Assembly: GCA_903909815.1 (NCBI GenBank)
Contig: CAIVXG010000201.1
Coordinates: forward strand, 1-64,000
Reading direction: 5' to 3'
From: an uncultured beta proteobacterium
GTDB lineage: Bacteria; Pseudomonadota; Gammaproteobacteria; Burkholderiales; Burkholderiaceae_C
DNA: 64,000 nt
In this document: positions 1 to 8,866 of the stretch, in pieces
How the letters are laid out: every line of letters starts with the position of its first letter
How positions within the stretch are numbered: the stretch's first letter is position 1
Program-made: the position numbers and the translations under genes
Notes under the pieces: generated by a model
Databases searched by the model: none
Seen by the model: the letters and a program-made list of their open reading frames with translations, nothing else
Told to the model about the DNA's origin: nothing

Positions 1-1
1 G

Positions 2-166
2 GCTCATGCCGTACTTGCAAACAAGGAAATCACCGGACTGGCCTTTGTGGACTACGTGCCCAGCGAGTGCAAGCTGTGCGATCTGCGTCGCCAGTGCTTT
101 ACCTTCGCTGCCTGCCGTGGGAAAATCGACAACGTTGGTGTGAGTGTGCAGGCCGTTGGTGTTTGA
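2..166 (+). CDS. Partial hypothetical Cys-rich protein (C-terminal end)
   Basis: An open frame enters from the left edge and stops with TGA at 164-166, giving 54 residues. The composition looks protein-like rather than a shadow frame, with a cluster of cysteines (ECKLCDLRRQC, then AACRG) that could bind metal. It lies convergent to the AlpA-like gene inside the integrated element, so it is probably an element gene. I do not recognise the family. The start is outside the window. Confidence 0.45.
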   Translation, partial: AHAVLANKEITGLAFVDYVPSECKLCDLRRQCFTFAACRGKIDNVGVSVQAVGV

Positions 167-215
167 AGCGCCAGCGGCCTTTTTGTTGATGGTGGTGTGG
201 ATCATGGCGTGCCCC

Positions 216-548
216 TTACGCCGTGGCCAGGCCGGTGCGCTTTACGCGCTTCGCGGCCTGCTTTTTCACCTGTGCGCTGCGATCAAGCCAGGTCGGTTTG
301 AACGGTTCGCCTGTTGCTGCGCACCGTGCCGTGTGCAGCGTGTTCACCAGCTCGCGGATTTGTTCGTCCGTCTGGCCTGCGATCCGTGCCGCATTGATGG
401 CCTGCACTTCCTCCGATGGCCAGCCCACCGATCTTTCACCGATGCGCACCGGCATCGTGAACAGGCCTGCATGGATGGCGTTGTAAATGCTGGCGTGGGA
501 ACTGTGCCCGGTTTCAGCCTTGATGGCTGGCATTCTGAGAATCGACAT
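216..548 (-). CDS. AlpA-family phage/island transcriptional regulator
   Basis: The 110-residue protein carries the MerR-like winged HTH of AlpA regulators: MPAIKAETGHSSHASIYNAI is the recognition region, followed by IGERSVGWPSEEV, the RS-x-GW signature of the family. The basic C-terminal tail (about residues 75-110) is longer than in classic AlpA (about 70 residues). In P4-like elements AlpA controls integrase or excision genes. Here it lies downstream of the integrase and an unknown ORF on the same strand, consistent with an excision/integration control module at the element's end. Family assignment rests on motif recognition only. Confidence 0.7.
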   Translation of the reverse strand: MSILRMPAIKAETGHSSHASIYNAIHAGLFTMPVRIGERSVGWPSEEVQAINAARIAGQTDEQIRELVNTLHTARCAATGEPFKPTWLDRSAQVKKQAAKRVKRTGLATA

Positions 549-615
549 TGAAACCCCCTATCCGGCTTTGTATGCCGTTGTTGCGATGGGGTGAATGTGG
601 GTCTAGAAAAAGGGA

Positions 616-635
616 AAAGTGGTCAAGGCCACTTT
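616..635 (-). terminator. Candidate weak terminator after the element ORF
   Basis: AAAGTGG (616-622) and CCACTTT (629-635) form a 7-bp stem with a 6-base loop. On the minus strand it is followed by TCCCTTTTT. It lies just past the stop of the 643-1131 gene, where a terminator would be expected. The stem is short, so strength is uncertain. Confidence 0.4.
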
Positions 636-642
636 CGATAAT

Positions 643-1131
643 TCAAGCTCGCTTGTCGATCTCAAGCAACACGCGTTGCACGGTACTGCGGCTCGGGTAT
701 TGGCTCCGGCCATTGCAGTCGGCAATGATTTTTGACACTCGTTTTGACTTGGGTACTCTGACCGACATACCGGCTGCAAACCAGGTTATCAGGTCACGCA
801 TTTTTACCGCTTTGGCTCGCGTTGCCTGCCCGCCTTTGCCTGCGCTTGCTGGATTTCGCACCAGGTCGTGATAGATGCCTTTTCGGCGTTCATAGGCGCG
901 GTCATATTGGGTGTCCCGTGACTGCGGCCCACGGCCTACACCCTTGGGCTTCAATCTCACGGGTGGCCCGAGGTAGATCGGCGTCAAAATAAATTCCACC
1001 GTTTCGGCTTTGGACAGTAGCGTGCCGCCCGCCGCGTGAATTGCCTTGATGGCCTCAAGCGCAGCGCGGTATCCCTCAGGGTCTGCCCCTGCCGGGTTGT
1101 CGGCGTCCGGTATCGCTGCGCCCGAGGTCAT
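643..1131 (-). CDS. Hypothetical protein coupled to the integrase
   Basis: 162 residues starting at MTSGAAIP. The ATG at 1131 overlaps the integrase stop as ATGA, so translation is probably coupled; a longer frame opens upstream but would overlap the integrase heavily. The C-terminal part is basic and ends with a segment resembling a small DNA-binding helix (SRSTVQRVLLEIDKRA). The middle is rich in Arg/Lys/Gly. I do not recognise the family. Position between integrase and AlpA-like regulator suggests an element accessory or excision-related protein, by context only. Confidence 0.6.
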   Translation of the reverse strand: MTSGAAIPDADNPAGADPEGYRAALEAIKAIHAAGGTLLSKAETVEFILTPIYLGPPVRLKPKGVGRGPQSRDTQYDRAYERRKGIYHDLVRNPASAGKGGQATRAKAVKMRDLITWFAAGMSVRVPKSKRVSKIIADCNGRSQYPSRSTVQRVLLEIDKRA

Positions 1132-2369
1132 GCAACGCCGCGAATCGGGATCACGTCCGCGCCGGTGGCCAGCTTGTCCAAGTAGTCCGCCCATTGCTGC
1201 ATCATCGTGGCCCGGTGTTTCAGGTACTGCGTGCGGTTGTAAGCCCGCCCGTTGGCATCCTTCACCGCGTGGGCTAACTGCGCCTCGATCACCAGCGGGT
1301 CAGCATTCAATTCCTCAGCCAGTAGCGTGCGTGCCGTGGCTCTGAAACCGTGAACGCTTTGCGCGTCCGGCCCGTAGCCCAGCGTCAGCAGCGCCGCCCG
1401 TAACGTGTTGTCGCTGATAGGCCGGTCGTGACTGCGCTCACCATGAAACACTAAAGCGCCATGCCCCGTCAGTGGGTGCAGCTTGCGCAGTAGCTCCACC
1501 GCCTGCGTGGGCAACGGGACGAGGTGAGGATCACCGTTTCGTTTGCCGTCAACGCTGCGCTTCATGCGTGCTGCTGGGATCGTCCACATTGCCGCGTCAA
1601 GATCAACCTCAGCCCAGGCCATGCCGCGCAGTTCGCCGGGTCGCTGAAACAGAATGGGTGCCAGCGCCAGCGCCGTGCGGACAATCGGCCCGCCTTGATA
1701 GCCCCGAATTACCCGGATCAGTTCGCCCACCTTCACCGGCTCTGTGATTGCTGCAAAGTGCTTGCCGTGGTGGGGCTTCAATGCGCCGCGAATATCCGCG
1801 CTCACGTCCCGCGCTGCCCGGCCCGTGGCCACCGCGTAGCGCCACACCTGCCCCGCCGTGGTCAGCACCCGATGCGCCACGTCCAGCGCGCCGCGTTCTT
1901 CCACCCTGCGCACCGTGGCCAGTAGCTCTATCGCCTCGATTTCCCCGATGTGGCGCGATCCCAAGAATGGGAACAGGTCTTTTTCAAGGTTGCGCTTTTC
2001 CCGGATGGCGTAGTGACTGCTCCAACTATCCAGCTTCATTGCGTACCATTCCAGCGCCGTCACCTTGAAAGTGTTCCCCGCCGGGGTAGAGGCTTTCAGT
2101 TTCTCGATCTTGCGCAACTGCACCGGATTGTGTCCCTCAGACTTTTGCAGCTTTGCCGCGTCACGGGCTTTGCGTGCTGCCGTCAGGCTCACGTCTGGAT
2201 AGCTGCCCAGCGCCATGCGGCTTTCCTTGCCGTCAGAGTAGGTTTTCCAAAACCAGCGCTTTGATCCTGCCGGACTGACTTCAAGGTACAGGCCACCGGC
2301 GTCAGTGATCCGCCCCCGGTTCTTGTCCGGGGAACAAGTCGCGTTACGGCATTGGGCATCGGTCAGCAT
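1128..2369 (-). CDS. Tyrosine recombinase / P4-type integrase
   Basis: 413 residues with the usual P4 integrase layout. An N-terminal arm-binding domain (DUF4102-like) includes LTDAQCRNA and GGLYLEVSPAGSKRWFWKTY. A SAM-like core-binding domain lies near residues 100-190, then the catalytic domain. Visible catalytic elements include the first Arg in FQRPGELRGMAW, HLVPLP, HGFRATARTLLAEE (H-x-x-R) and an AQLAHAVKDANGRAYNRT segment with His and the Tyr nucleophile. Length fits the family. The gene starts about 190 bp from the 3' end of tRNA-Pro, the typical attachment target of this family, so the element probably entered at that tRNA. Confidence 0.93.
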   Translation of the reverse strand: MLTDAQCRNATCSPDKNRGRITDAGGLYLEVSPAGSKRWFWKTYSDGKESRMALGSYPDVSLTAARKARDAAKLQKSEGHNPVQLRKIEKLKASTPAGNTFKVTALEWYAMKLDSWSSHYAIREKRNLEKDLFPFLGSRHIGEIEAIELLATVRRVEERGALDVAHRVLTTAGQVWRYAVATGRAARDVSADIRGALKPHHGKHFAAITEPVKVGELIRVIRGYQGGPIVRTALALAPILFQRPGELRGMAWAEVDLDAAMWTIPAARMKRSVDGKRNGDPHLVPLPTQAVELLRKLHPLTGHGALVFHGERSHDRPISDNTLRAALLTLGYGPDAQSVHGFRATARTLLAEELNADPLVIEAQLAHAVKDANGRAYNRTQYLKHRATMMQQWADYLDKLATGADVIPIRGVA

Positions 2370-2562
2370 GGGGTTTCTCCAATGAAAACGGGGAACAATT
2401 TCCAGAAAATGGCCCTTGTCCCGGTTTTGTACCCCGATATGTTCCCCGGTTTCGGTCTGGCAGTCAATAGAAGCCTTTGTAGGCTACTGCACCGTAAGCT
2501 GTTGATTTACCAATGAAAAAGGCCTCTAAGAATACTTCCTTAGAGGCCTTTAAACTGTCTTC
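2370..2562. other. Integrase promoter and attachment-site flank
   Basis: This intergenic stretch lies between the integrase start and the tRNA 3' end. It holds the integrase leader, with repeated GGGGAACA/TGTTCCCC-like words (for example near 2390 and 2438) that could be arm or regulator sites, and the tRNA terminator. One crossover half-site should lie within the tRNA 3' end. The matching direct repeat would lie beyond the left edge and cannot be checked here. Confidence 0.4.
2518..2551 (-). terminator. Rho-independent terminator of tRNA-Pro transcript
   Basis: A perfect 13-bp inverted repeat: 2518-2530 (AAAGGCCTCTAAG) pairs with 2539-2551 around an 8-base loop. On the minus strand it ends in a T run. 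It lies 11 bp past the tRNA CCA end, in the right orientation to end the ihfA-merR-tRNA transcript. It also separates the element from host transcription. Confidence 0.85.
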
Positions 2563-2639
2563 TGGTCGGTGTGAAAGGATTCGAACCTTCGACCCCTTGC
2601 ACCCCATGCAAGTGCGCTACCAGGCTGCGCCACACACCG
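2563..2639 (-). tRNA. tRNA-Pro (anticodon GGG)
   Basis: The minus strand folds into a full 77-base cloverleaf with encoded CCA (2565-2563). Acceptor arm CGGTGTG/CACACCG, D arm with GCGCAGCCTGGTAGCGC, anticodon stem CTTGC/GCAAG around the loop ATGGGGT (anticodon GGG), and T arm with GGTTCGAATCC. It reads codon CCC. It follows merR by about 25 bp and is probably part of the same transcript. Its 3' end faces the integrase and is the likely attB site. Confidence 0.97.
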
Positions 2640-2664
2640 TCTTGCTGCCAATTATAACCGGCGC

Positions 2665-3114
2665 TCAGGCACCGATCGAGAGCAGATCACGGATTTCAAA
2701 AAGTTCCAGGCGAACCTGATGCAAGCTGCCAAAGCTGGTCAGTTCATCATCCACCGCCGCAGTGTCGTCCAAGTCGTCCAAGTGTTGCCCTGCGTCATCC
2801 AGCACAGCTACGCCTTCAAGTCGAACCTCACCAACCAGAGGCCTGTCGCGCTCGCCTTGCAGCAACTCCTGCATCTTGTTGCGTGCACCACTGATGGTGA
2901 AACCCTGGTCGTACAGCAAGTCGCGGATGCGCCGGATCATTAGCACCTCGTGATGCTGGTAGTAGCGCCGATTGCCGCGCCGCTTCATCGGGCGCAGTTG
3001 CGTGAATTCCTGCTCCCAATAACGGAGCACATGCGGTTTGACGCCGCACAAATCGCCCACCTCACCGATGGTGAAGTAGCGCTTTGCGGGAATGGAAGGG
3101 AGAGAATTCTCCAT
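2665..3114 (-). CDS. MerR-family transcriptional regulator
   Basis: 149 residues from the ATG at 3114 (a TTG at 3138 is an alternative; neither has a strong ribosome site). The N-terminal winged HTH is clear: YFTIGEVGDLCGVKPHVLRYWEQEF, then RRGNRRYYQHHEVLMIRRIRDLL. The remainder is a coiled dimerisation helix (TISGARNKMQELL) and an acidic tail rather than a metal-binding loop, so no ligand can be assigned. A MerR gene directly after ihfA is a conserved arrangement in proteobacteria. It is the last protein gene before tRNA-Pro. Confidence 0.9.
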   Translation of the reverse strand: MENSLPSIPAKRYFTIGEVGDLCGVKPHVLRYWEQEFTQLRPMKRRGNRRYYQHHEVLMIRRIRDLLYDQGFTISGARNKMQELLQGERDRPLVGEVRLEGVAVLDDAGQHLDDLDDTAAVDDELTSFGSLHQVRLELFEIRDLLSIGA

Positions 3115-3251
3115 TGAAATCAATGCATTACAGATCAAAGCCGAGAGGTTACTCTAAGTCAACCCCCGATGCAAAGCCTGTTCGTTAGGCATCGAAAAAT
3201 TCGGCCAAAGTGTTGCTCCACGCCACCGTCTCGTGGACGGCAACGGCGCCT

Positions 3252-3563
3252 TTAGCTTTGGATCTGCTCTTTGAGCTTGTGGCTGGCGTGAAACGTGACC
3301 ACGCGCCGTGCCTGGATCGGTATTGCCTCGCCGGTACGTGGGTTGCGCCCGGGACGCGGCGCCTTGGTACGAATCTGGAAGTTGCCAAAGCCCGAAATCT
3401 TCACGTCCACGCCGTCGATCAGGCTGTCTGCGACCAGCACAAAAAAAGCATCGATCATGTCCTTGGATTCACGCTTGTTCAAGCCAATGCGATTGAACAG
3501 CAACTCTGCCAATTGAGCCTTTGTCAGGGCCGGTGTTTCCAGGCTTTCAACAGAAAGTTCCAT
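3252..3563 (-). CDS. ihfA: Integration host factor subunit alpha
   Basis: 103 residues, the family size. It shows the HU/IHF fold: [22 protein letters not shown], the DNA-arm motif [23 protein letters not shown], and KISGFGNFQ. IhfA pairs with IhfB to bend DNA sharply in the nucleoid and at promoters and att sites. A GAGGA ribosome site precedes the ATG. It follows pheT by about 38 bp, the classic pheST-ihfA order, so it shares the pheS transcript. Confidence 0.97.
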   Translation of the reverse strand: MELSVESLETPALTKAQLAELLFNRIGLNKRESKDMIDAFFVLVADSLIDGVDVKISGFGNFQIRTKAPRPGRNPRTGEAIPIQARRVVTFHASHKLKEQIQS

Positions 3564-3601
3564 GATGTCCTCTTGCGTTGTGGCGTAGATTAACCGATCG
3601 C

Positions 3602-6037
3602 TCAGGCGCGCAGTCGTGCACCCAGGTGGCTCTGCAGCTGAGTCAACACGGCCTGCACCGCAGCTTCGATTTGCGATTCGGCCAGCGATGCATCGGCGCT
3701 GTTGAGCGTGAGGCGCACCGTCAGGCTCTTCTCGCCCACGGCCAGACTGCCCGACACCTCGACATCGCCCTTTTGCGGCTTGGGCCGGTACACATCAAAC
3801 AGCAAGGCATTGCGCAGCAGCCCACCGGTTTCGGCGCTCCATACGCGCGCCATCAGATCCGCGTGCGTCACCGCTTCGCTCACTACCACCGCGATGTCGC
3901 GCTCCACGGCCTGCTGTTTTGGCACGGCGCCAAAACGTGGCACGGGGCGCGCCAGCACAGCGGCCAGATCAAGTTCGAACAGCACCGGCGCCTGCGCCAA
4001 CTCGTATGCCTGGCGCCACTTGGGGTGGAGTTCGCCCACATGGCCGATGCGCTTGCCCTCGACGGTGACGCTGGCGCAGCGGCCCGGATGCATGGCCGGA
4101 TGCGTTGCCGATTCGAACACCGGGTGCAGCGGTGCCAGCAGCGTTTGCACATCACCCTTGAGGTCGAAGAAGTCCACGGTCTGCGCGCTGCGGCCCCACT
4201 GCAGTGTGTCATTCGGCCCATAGGCCAGCCCCGCAACGCGCATGGGCTGGGCTATGCCTGGCACCGTGGTGTCGGATTCGGGCACGGAAGCGTCGCGCGA
4301 AAACACCCGTCCCAGTTCAAACACGCGCACGCGGTCGGCCTTGCGGTCGCAGTTGAATTTCAACACCTGCAGCAGCGACCCTAACAGCGATGAGCGCATC
4401 ACGCTCATCTGGCTGGCAATCGGATTGAGCAGGCGAATCGGTGCAGCGTTGCCCGCCAGCTCGCTCTCCCAGCGCTCCTCCACGAAGGCGAAGTTGATCG
4501 TTTCCTGATAGCCAAGGGCGGCCAGCGCGCGGCGCACGGCAAAGGAACCGCGCTGCGACTCGTCGCGCACGCGGGCGCTGATAGGCGCCAGTGGTGCCGA
4601 GGTCGGCAGGTTGTTGTAGCCCACCATGCGCGCCACTTCTTCGATCAGGTCTTCCTCGATCTCCAGATCAAACCGGTAGGCCGGTGGCGTGACGCGGATG
4701 ACGCCTTCGCGCTCGGTCAGCGGCAAACCCAGACGGTGCAGCGCGTCGGCGCATTGCAGCTGAGTCAATGGCATGCCGATCACCTTGACGGCGCGCGCCA
4801 CGCGCAGTTCCACCGGCTTGGGCGCATGCAGATTGAGTTTGAGATCGTCCACCGGGCCGCACTCGCCGCCGCAGATGTCCAGGATGAGCTGCGTGATGCG
4901 TTCGATGTGTTCCACCGTCAGATCGGGGTCGACGCCGCGCTCGAAGCGGTGCCCCGCATCGGTGGCAAAGTTGAAGCGACGCGAGCGCCCGGCGATGGCC
5001 TTGGGCCACCAGAATGCAGCCTCGACGTAGACGTTGCGCGTGCCGTCGGACACGGCCGTGGCGTCGCCGCCCATGATGCCCGCGAGCGACTCCACCTGAG
5101 AGTCATCAGCGATCACACCGACCTTGTCGTCCACGGTGACGGTGTTGCCGTTGAGCAGTTTGAGCTGTTCGCCCGCCCTGCCCCAGCGCACCATCAGCCC
5201 ACCGTGGATCTTGTCCAGATCAAAGATGTGCGTGGGTCGGCCGAACTCGAACATGACGTAGTTGGAGATGTCCACCAGCGCGGTCACGCTGCGTTGCCCG
5301 CAGCGCGCGAGGCGGTCCACCATCCACTGCGGTGTGGCGGCTTTCGGATTCACGTTGCGCACGATGCGCCCGGAGAAGCGCCCGCACAGATCGGGGGCCG
5401 AAACCGTCACCGGCAAACGGTCCTGGTGGCTCACGGGCACGGCGGCAAACTGCGGCTGCAAGAGCGGCGATCCGGTCAGCGCAGACACTTCGCGCGCCAC
5501 GCCATAGACGCTCAGACAATGCGCCAGATTGGGCGTGAGCTTTAAGGTGAACAGCGGGTCGTCCAGATTCAGATGCGCGCGGATGTCCTGCCCCACAGCG
5601 GCATCTGCGGCCAGCTCCAGCAAGCCACCGTGCTCGTCGGAAATCTTCAATTCGCGCGCAGAGCACAGCATGCCCTGGCTCTCGACGCCGCGCAGTTGTC
5701 CGAGTTTGATCAGGAAGGGCTTGCCATCTTCTCCCGGCGGTAGTTCCGCACCCACCAGGGCGCAGGGCACCTTGATGCCCACGCGCGCGTTGGGCGCGCC
5801 GCACACGATGTTGAGCAATGCACCCTGCCCTACGTCCACCTGGCACACGCGCAGGCGGTCGGCGTTGGGATGCTGCACCGCTTCCTTGATCTCGCCCACC
5901 ACGATCTGGGTGAAGGGTGGCGCCACCGTGTGCAGCTCTTCCACCTCAAGTCCGGCCATGGTGAGGGTGTCGGCCAGCTGGGCCGTGGACAGCGGTGGGT
6001 TGCAGAATTCGCGCAGCCAGGATTCGGGGAATTGCAT
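3602..6037 (-). CDS. pheT: Phenylalanyl-tRNA synthetase beta subunit
   Basis: 811 residues from the ATG of [11 protein letters not shown] at 6037; an upstream in-frame codon would add a non-homologous extension drawn from the repeat region. Domains in order: N-terminal helix region, OB-fold tRNA-binding domain (about 40-150, [26 protein letters not shown]), B3/4 editing domain (about 210-385), B5 (about 405-475), catalytic-like core, and C-terminal FDX-ACB anticodon domain ([18 protein letters not shown] to the end). With PheS it forms the alpha2beta2 enzyme that charges tRNA-Phe. The intergenic gap to pheS carries a dispersed repeat. Confidence 0.97.
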   Translation of the reverse strand: MQFPESWLREFCNPPLSTAQLADTLTMAGLEVEELHTVAPPFTQIVVGEIKEAVQHPNADRLRVCQVDVGQGALLNIVCGAPNARVGIKVPCALVGAELPPGEDGKPFLIKLGQLRGVESQGMLCSARELKISDEHGGLLELAADAAVGQDIRAHLNLDDPLFTLKLTPNLAHCLSVYGVAREVSALTGSPLLQPQFAAVPVSHQDRLPVTVSAPDLCGRFSGRIVRNVNPKAATPQWMVDRLARCGQRSVTALVDISNYVMFEFGRPTHIFDLDKIHGGLMVRWGRAGEQLKLLNGNTVTVDDKVGVIADDSQVESLAGIMGGDATAVSDGTRNVYVEAAFWWPKAIAGRSRRFNFATDAGHRFERGVDPDLTVEHIERITQLILDICGGECGPVDDLKLNLHAPKPVELRVARAVKVIGMPLTQLQCADALHRLGLPLTEREGVIRVTPPAYRFDLEIEEDLIEEVARMVGYNNLPTSAPLAPISARVRDESQRGSFAVRRALAALGYQETINFAFVEERWESELAGNAAPIRLLNPIASQMSVMRSSLLGSLLQVLKFNCDRKADRVRVFELGRVFSRDASVPESDTTVPGIAQPMRVAGLAYGPNDTLQWGRSAQTVDFFDLKGDVQTLLAPLHPVFESATHPAMHPGRCASVTVEGKRIGHVGELHPKWRQAYELAQAPVLFELDLAAVLARPVPRFGAVPKQQAVERDIAVVVSEAVTHADLMARVWSAETGGLLRNALLFDVYRPKPQKGDVEVSGSLAVGEKSLTVRLTLNSADASLAESQIEAAVQAVLTQLQSHLGARLRA

Positions 6038-6072
6038 GATGTCGTCTCTAGTCGGAATATTGAGTATGACGC

Positions 6073-6145
6073 TCGTCATTGCGAGCGCAGCGTGGCAATC
6101 CAGGATTCATGGATTGCCGCGGCCCTTCAGACCTCGCAATGACGG
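6073..6145. repeat. Dispersed intergenic repeat, CATTGCGAG family, copy 1
   Basis: It begins TCGTCATTGCGAG and ends CTCGCAATGACGG, so the ends are complementary. The middle contains GGCAATCCAGG and TGGATTGCC, also complementary. Related copies lie near 7241, 32166, 33836 and 41172. It could fold into a nested hairpin in the pheS-pheT transcript. Confidence 0.8.
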
Positions 6146-6169
6146 CCAAAGTGATTCTCACGGCGTTGG

Positions 6170-7207
6170 CTATTGGAACTGCGACAGAAACCGCACGTCG
6201 CCGTCAAAAAACAGACGCAAGTCATTCACGCCGTAGCGCAGCATGGTGAGGCGGTCGGCGCCCACGCCAAAGGCAAAGCCGATGTATTGTTCCGGGTCGA
6301 GGCCAAAATTTTCCACCACGCGCGGATGCACCTGACCGCTGCCCGCCACTTCCAGCCAGCGACCTGCGAGCGGGCCTGCTTGGAACTGGATGTCGATCTC
6401 GGCACTGGGCTCGGTGAACGGAAAGTAGCTGGGCCGAAAGCGCAGTTCCAGGTCTTTGGTTTCAAAAAACGTGTGGCAAAAATCGGTGAACACGACCTTC
6501 AGATCCTTGAAGCTCACGTTCTGCCCAATCCACAGGCCTTCGACCTGATGGAACATAGGCGAATGCGTGGCGTCGCTGTCGACGCGGTAGGTGCGCCCTG
6601 GCGCGATCACGCGAATCTCGGGCATCGTCTCCCCGGCGCTCATCGCCGCCTTGTGCTTCTTGACATGCTGCACGGCGTAGCGGTTCTGCATCGGACTGGT
6701 GTGCGTGCGCAGCAGCTTGCCACCCTCGACATAGAAGGTGTCGTGCATGGCCCGCGCGGGGTGGTCTTCGGGGAAATTCAGCGCGCCAAAGTTGTACCAG
6801 TCATTCTCGATTTCGGGGCCGTCGGCCACATCAAAACCCATGGAGCCGAAGATCTGTTCGATCCGTTCCATCGAAAGCGATACCGGATGCAGGCTGCCCG
6901 TGCCGCGTTTGCGCCCAGGCAGCGTGACGTCCAGCGCCTCGGCCTTGAGTTGCAGGTCCAGTTCGGCCTGCGCCAGTGCGGCCCGGCGCTCGGTCAGCGC
7001 CGCTTCGATCGACTGCTTGGACAGGTTGATGGCGGCGCCGCGCGATTTTTTCTCGTCCACGCTCAAGGCGGCCATGCCCTTCATCAACTCGGTGATGCGG
7101 CCGGTCTTGCCCAAAAATTGGGCCTTGGCATTCTCCAGGTCCGCCGGTGTGGCAGCCTGACCGAATGCGGCTTTGGCGCTCTCGACGATGGCATTCAACT
7201 CAGTCAT
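6170..7207 (-). CDS. pheS: Phenylalanyl-tRNA synthetase alpha subunit
   Basis: 345 residues. The ATG at 7207 has an AGGAG site six bases upstream; the TTG one codon earlier is ignored. The N-terminal coiled coil (about 1-85) binds tRNA. The class II catalytic core contains [20 protein letters not shown] (motif 2 region), the Phe pocket segment [15 protein letters not shown] and motif 3 ([17 protein letters not shown]). It charges tRNA-Phe with PheT. A terminator lies upstream (7374-7405), so pheS probably has its own promoter in 7208-7370. Confidence 0.97.
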   Translation of the reverse strand: MTELNAIVESAKAAFGQAATPADLENAKAQFLGKTGRITELMKGMAALSVDEKKSRGAAINLSKQSIEAALTERRAALAQAELDLQLKAEALDVTLPGRKRGTGSLHPVSLSMERIEQIFGSMGFDVADGPEIENDWYNFGALNFPEDHPARAMHDTFYVEGGKLLRTHTSPMQNRYAVQHVKKHKAAMSAGETMPEIRVIAPGRTYRVDSDATHSPMFHQVEGLWIGQNVSFKDLKVVFTDFCHTFFETKDLELRFRPSYFPFTEPSAEIDIQFQAGPLAGRWLEVAGSGQVHPRVVENFGLDPEQYIGFAFGVGADRLTMLRYGVNDLRLFFDGDVRFLSQFQ

Positions 7208-7240
7208 CAATCTCTCCTAAAAACGCAAAGCGGATGCATC

Positions 7241-7323
7241 GAAATTGCAAGCTCAGCGAAGCAATCCAGGCTGTCTGTGCACCACCATGGATTGCCGCGT
7301 CGCGTCGCTCCTCGCAATGACGG
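7241..7323. repeat. Dispersed intergenic repeat, CATTGCGAG family, copy 2
   Basis: It contains GCAATCCAGG and TGGATTGCCGCG flanking a variable centre, and ends CTCGCAATGACGG like copy 1. The left end is degenerate (AAATTGCAAGC). It sits in the pheS promoter region. Confidence 0.7.
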
Positions 7324-7373
7324 AAACGAAGCAATGACGGATCGTGCGGTCAACTTGTTTTTAAAATCTCAAT

Positions 7374-7405
7374 AAAAAAGGGCTAAGGGCTTTTGCAAGC
7401 CCTTA
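7374..7405 (-). terminator. Terminator after rplT
   Basis: TAAGGGCT (7384-7391) pairs with AGCCCTTA (7398-7405). On the minus strand the stem is followed by GCCC and six T (7379-7374). It ends the infC-rpmI-rplT transcript and separates it from pheS. Confidence 0.8.
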
Positions 7406-7460
7406 ACCCCGTTGTCCGGCGTACCTGAAGCGGGCGGGCACAGGGCCTGCCACTCAGGGA

Positions 7461-7820
7461 TTAGGCCGCCAGCTTGGCTTTGACCTGCTCCACGATGGCA
7501 GCAAAACCAGCCGCGTCATGCACAGCCATATCGGCCAGCACCTTGCGGTCGATCTCGATGCAGGCCTTCTTCAGACCATTGGCGAACTGGCTGTAGGTCA
7601 TGCCGCACGAACGCGAAGCGGCGTTGATACGGGCAATCCACAACTGACGGAAAACCCGCTTGCGGGTACGACGGTCGCGGTAGGCATATTGCCCAGCCTT
7701 CATCACCGCTTCTTTGGCGACGCGGTAGACATTGCCGCGGCGACCGCGGAAACCTTTGGCAAGGGCGAGAACTTTTTTGTGGCGGGCGCGAGCCGTTACA
7801 CCACGTTTGACGCGAGGCAT
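7461..7820 (-). CDS. rplT: 50S ribosomal protein L20
   Basis: 119 residues, standard length. Highly basic N-terminus ([15 protein letters not shown]) followed by the conserved [25 protein letters not shown] and [12 protein letters not shown] segments. L20 is needed early in 50S assembly and in many bacteria represses its own operon by binding the mRNA. It follows rpmI by about 25 bp in the usual infC-rpmI-rplT order. Confidence 0.98.
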   Translation of the reverse strand: MPRVKRGVTARARHKKVLALAKGFRGRRGNVYRVAKEAVMKAGQYAYRDRRTRKRVFRQLWIARINAASRSCGMTYSQFANGLKKACIEIDRKVLADMAVHDAAGFAAIVEQVKAKLAA

Positions 7821-7845
7821 GTGAGTACTCCTTGTTCGTCGTTAA

Positions 7846-8049
7846 TTAAATACCACGGCCTGGCAACATCTGCGACATGTGACCCATATTGGTCTCATGC
7901 ACAGCTGTCGATCCACGCAAATGGCGTTTATTTTTGGTGGTCTTCTTCGTCAGAATGTGACGTTTGAAGGCTTGGCCGCGCTTGACGGTACCACCTGGAC
8001 GAACGCGAAAACGCTTTTTCGCACCGCTCTTGGTCTTCATTTTGGGCAT
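7846..8049 (-). CDS. rpmI: 50S ribosomal protein L35
   Basis: 67 residues, standard length. [16 protein letters not shown] and the H-I-L-T-KK-T segment are diagnostic of L35. An AAGGAG ribosome site precedes the ATG. It sits between infC and rplT as expected. The C-terminal end ([11 protein letters not shown]) matches the beta-proteobacterial form. Confidence 0.98.
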   Translation of the reverse strand: MPKMKTKSGAKKRFRVRPGGTVKRGQAFKRHILTKKTTKNKRHLRGSTAVHETNMGHMSQMLPGRGI

Positions 8050-8243
8050 TGAAATGCTCCTTTTCTATTGTGCTCGTGAGGCGTTTGAAAAACCGATTTC
8101 AAACTTGTAGGCCCCGAGCCACTTGTTAGTGGCGAGTGTTAGCTCTCCACTTGTTGCGGCGAGTCAAGCTCGCCACACCGGAAAGCACGAAGCTCTCCGG
8201 CTTTTCCCGACCGGTCATTCAACCCATCGGAGAAAGATTCTTG
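8050..8243 (-). promoter_or_regulatory. Structured infC-rpmI leader, candidate L20 autoregulatory region
   Basis: The 194-base gap can form several hairpins in the minus-strand transcript: 8178-8200 (CCGGA/TCCGG ends), 8158-8174 (GGCGAG/CTCGCC) and 8118-8133 (GCCACT/AGTGGC). There is also a TTTGAA...TTCAAA arm pair near 8080-8105. The gap just upstream of rpmI is where L20-responsive mRNA structures occur in other bacteria. No consensus was matched, so the role is an inference. Confidence 0.4.
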
Positions 8244-8846
8244 CTATGCCGCCGCGGCGTTGGCCACTTCAGCTACCGGCTTGGGCGCACCGCCACCGGC
8301 CTTCTTGCGGCCCGGCGCGATCATCATGATCATCTGCCGACCTTCAAGGCGTGGGAACTGTTCCACGACGATCAAATCTGCCAACTCATCGCGAATGCGA
8401 TTGAGCAAGGCCATGCCCAACTCCTGGTGCGTGATCTCGCGGCCCCGAAAGCGCAGCGTGATCTTGCATTTGTCACCTTCAGCCAAGAAACGCTTGATGT
8501 TGCGCATCTTGATGTTGTAGTCACCGTCGTCCGTTCCAGGGCGAAACTTGACTTCCTTGATTTCGATCACCGTCTGCTTGGCTTTCGCCTCCGCCGCCTT
8601 CTTCTGCTCCATGTACTTGAACTTCCCGTAGTCCATCAAGCGACAGACCGGTGGAATGGCAGTGGCAACGGTTTCGACCAAGTCCACATCCAACTCGCCT
8701 GCCATGCGCAGTGCTTCGGTGATGCTCACGACACCCAGCGGCTCATTCTCAGGGCCGGAGAGGCGGACTTCCGGGGCCATGATTTCCCGGTTCAGGCGGT
8801 GTTTACGTTCTTCGCGGTGGCGACGATCACGGAATTCAGTAGCGAT
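8244..8846 (-). CDS. infC: Translation initiation factor IF-3, AUC start
   Basis: 200 residues when started at the ATC codon at 8846-8844. The first AUG is 22 codons further in, at MAPEVRL, and would remove conserved N-terminal residues ([20 protein letters not shown]). An AAGGA site (8859-8855) lies eight bases before ATC. An in-frame ATT at 8855 overlaps that site and is less likely. IF-3 features follow: [12 protein letters not shown], the linker, [16 protein letters not shown] and [10 protein letters not shown]. Rare AUU/AUC-type starts are the known basis of infC autoregulation, because IF-3 itself rejects such codons. It follows thrS by 20 bp. Confidence 0.95.
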   Translation of the reverse strand: MATEFRDRRHREERKHRLNREIMAPEVRLSGPENEPLGVVSITEALRMAGELDVDLVETVATAIPPVCRLMDYGKFKYMEQKKAAEAKAKQTVIEIKEVKFRPGTDDGDYNIKMRNIKRFLAEGDKCKITLRFRGREITHQELGMALLNRIRDELADLIVVEQFPRLEGRQMIMMIAPGRKKAGGGAPKPVAEVANAAAA

Positions 8847-8866
8847 GGCTTCAATCCTTAAAAAAA

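Noticed and set aside
2370-2460. Possible small gene between integrase and tRNA
   Set aside because: No frame with a ribosome site and no recognisable product; it fits an integrase leader and att flank better.
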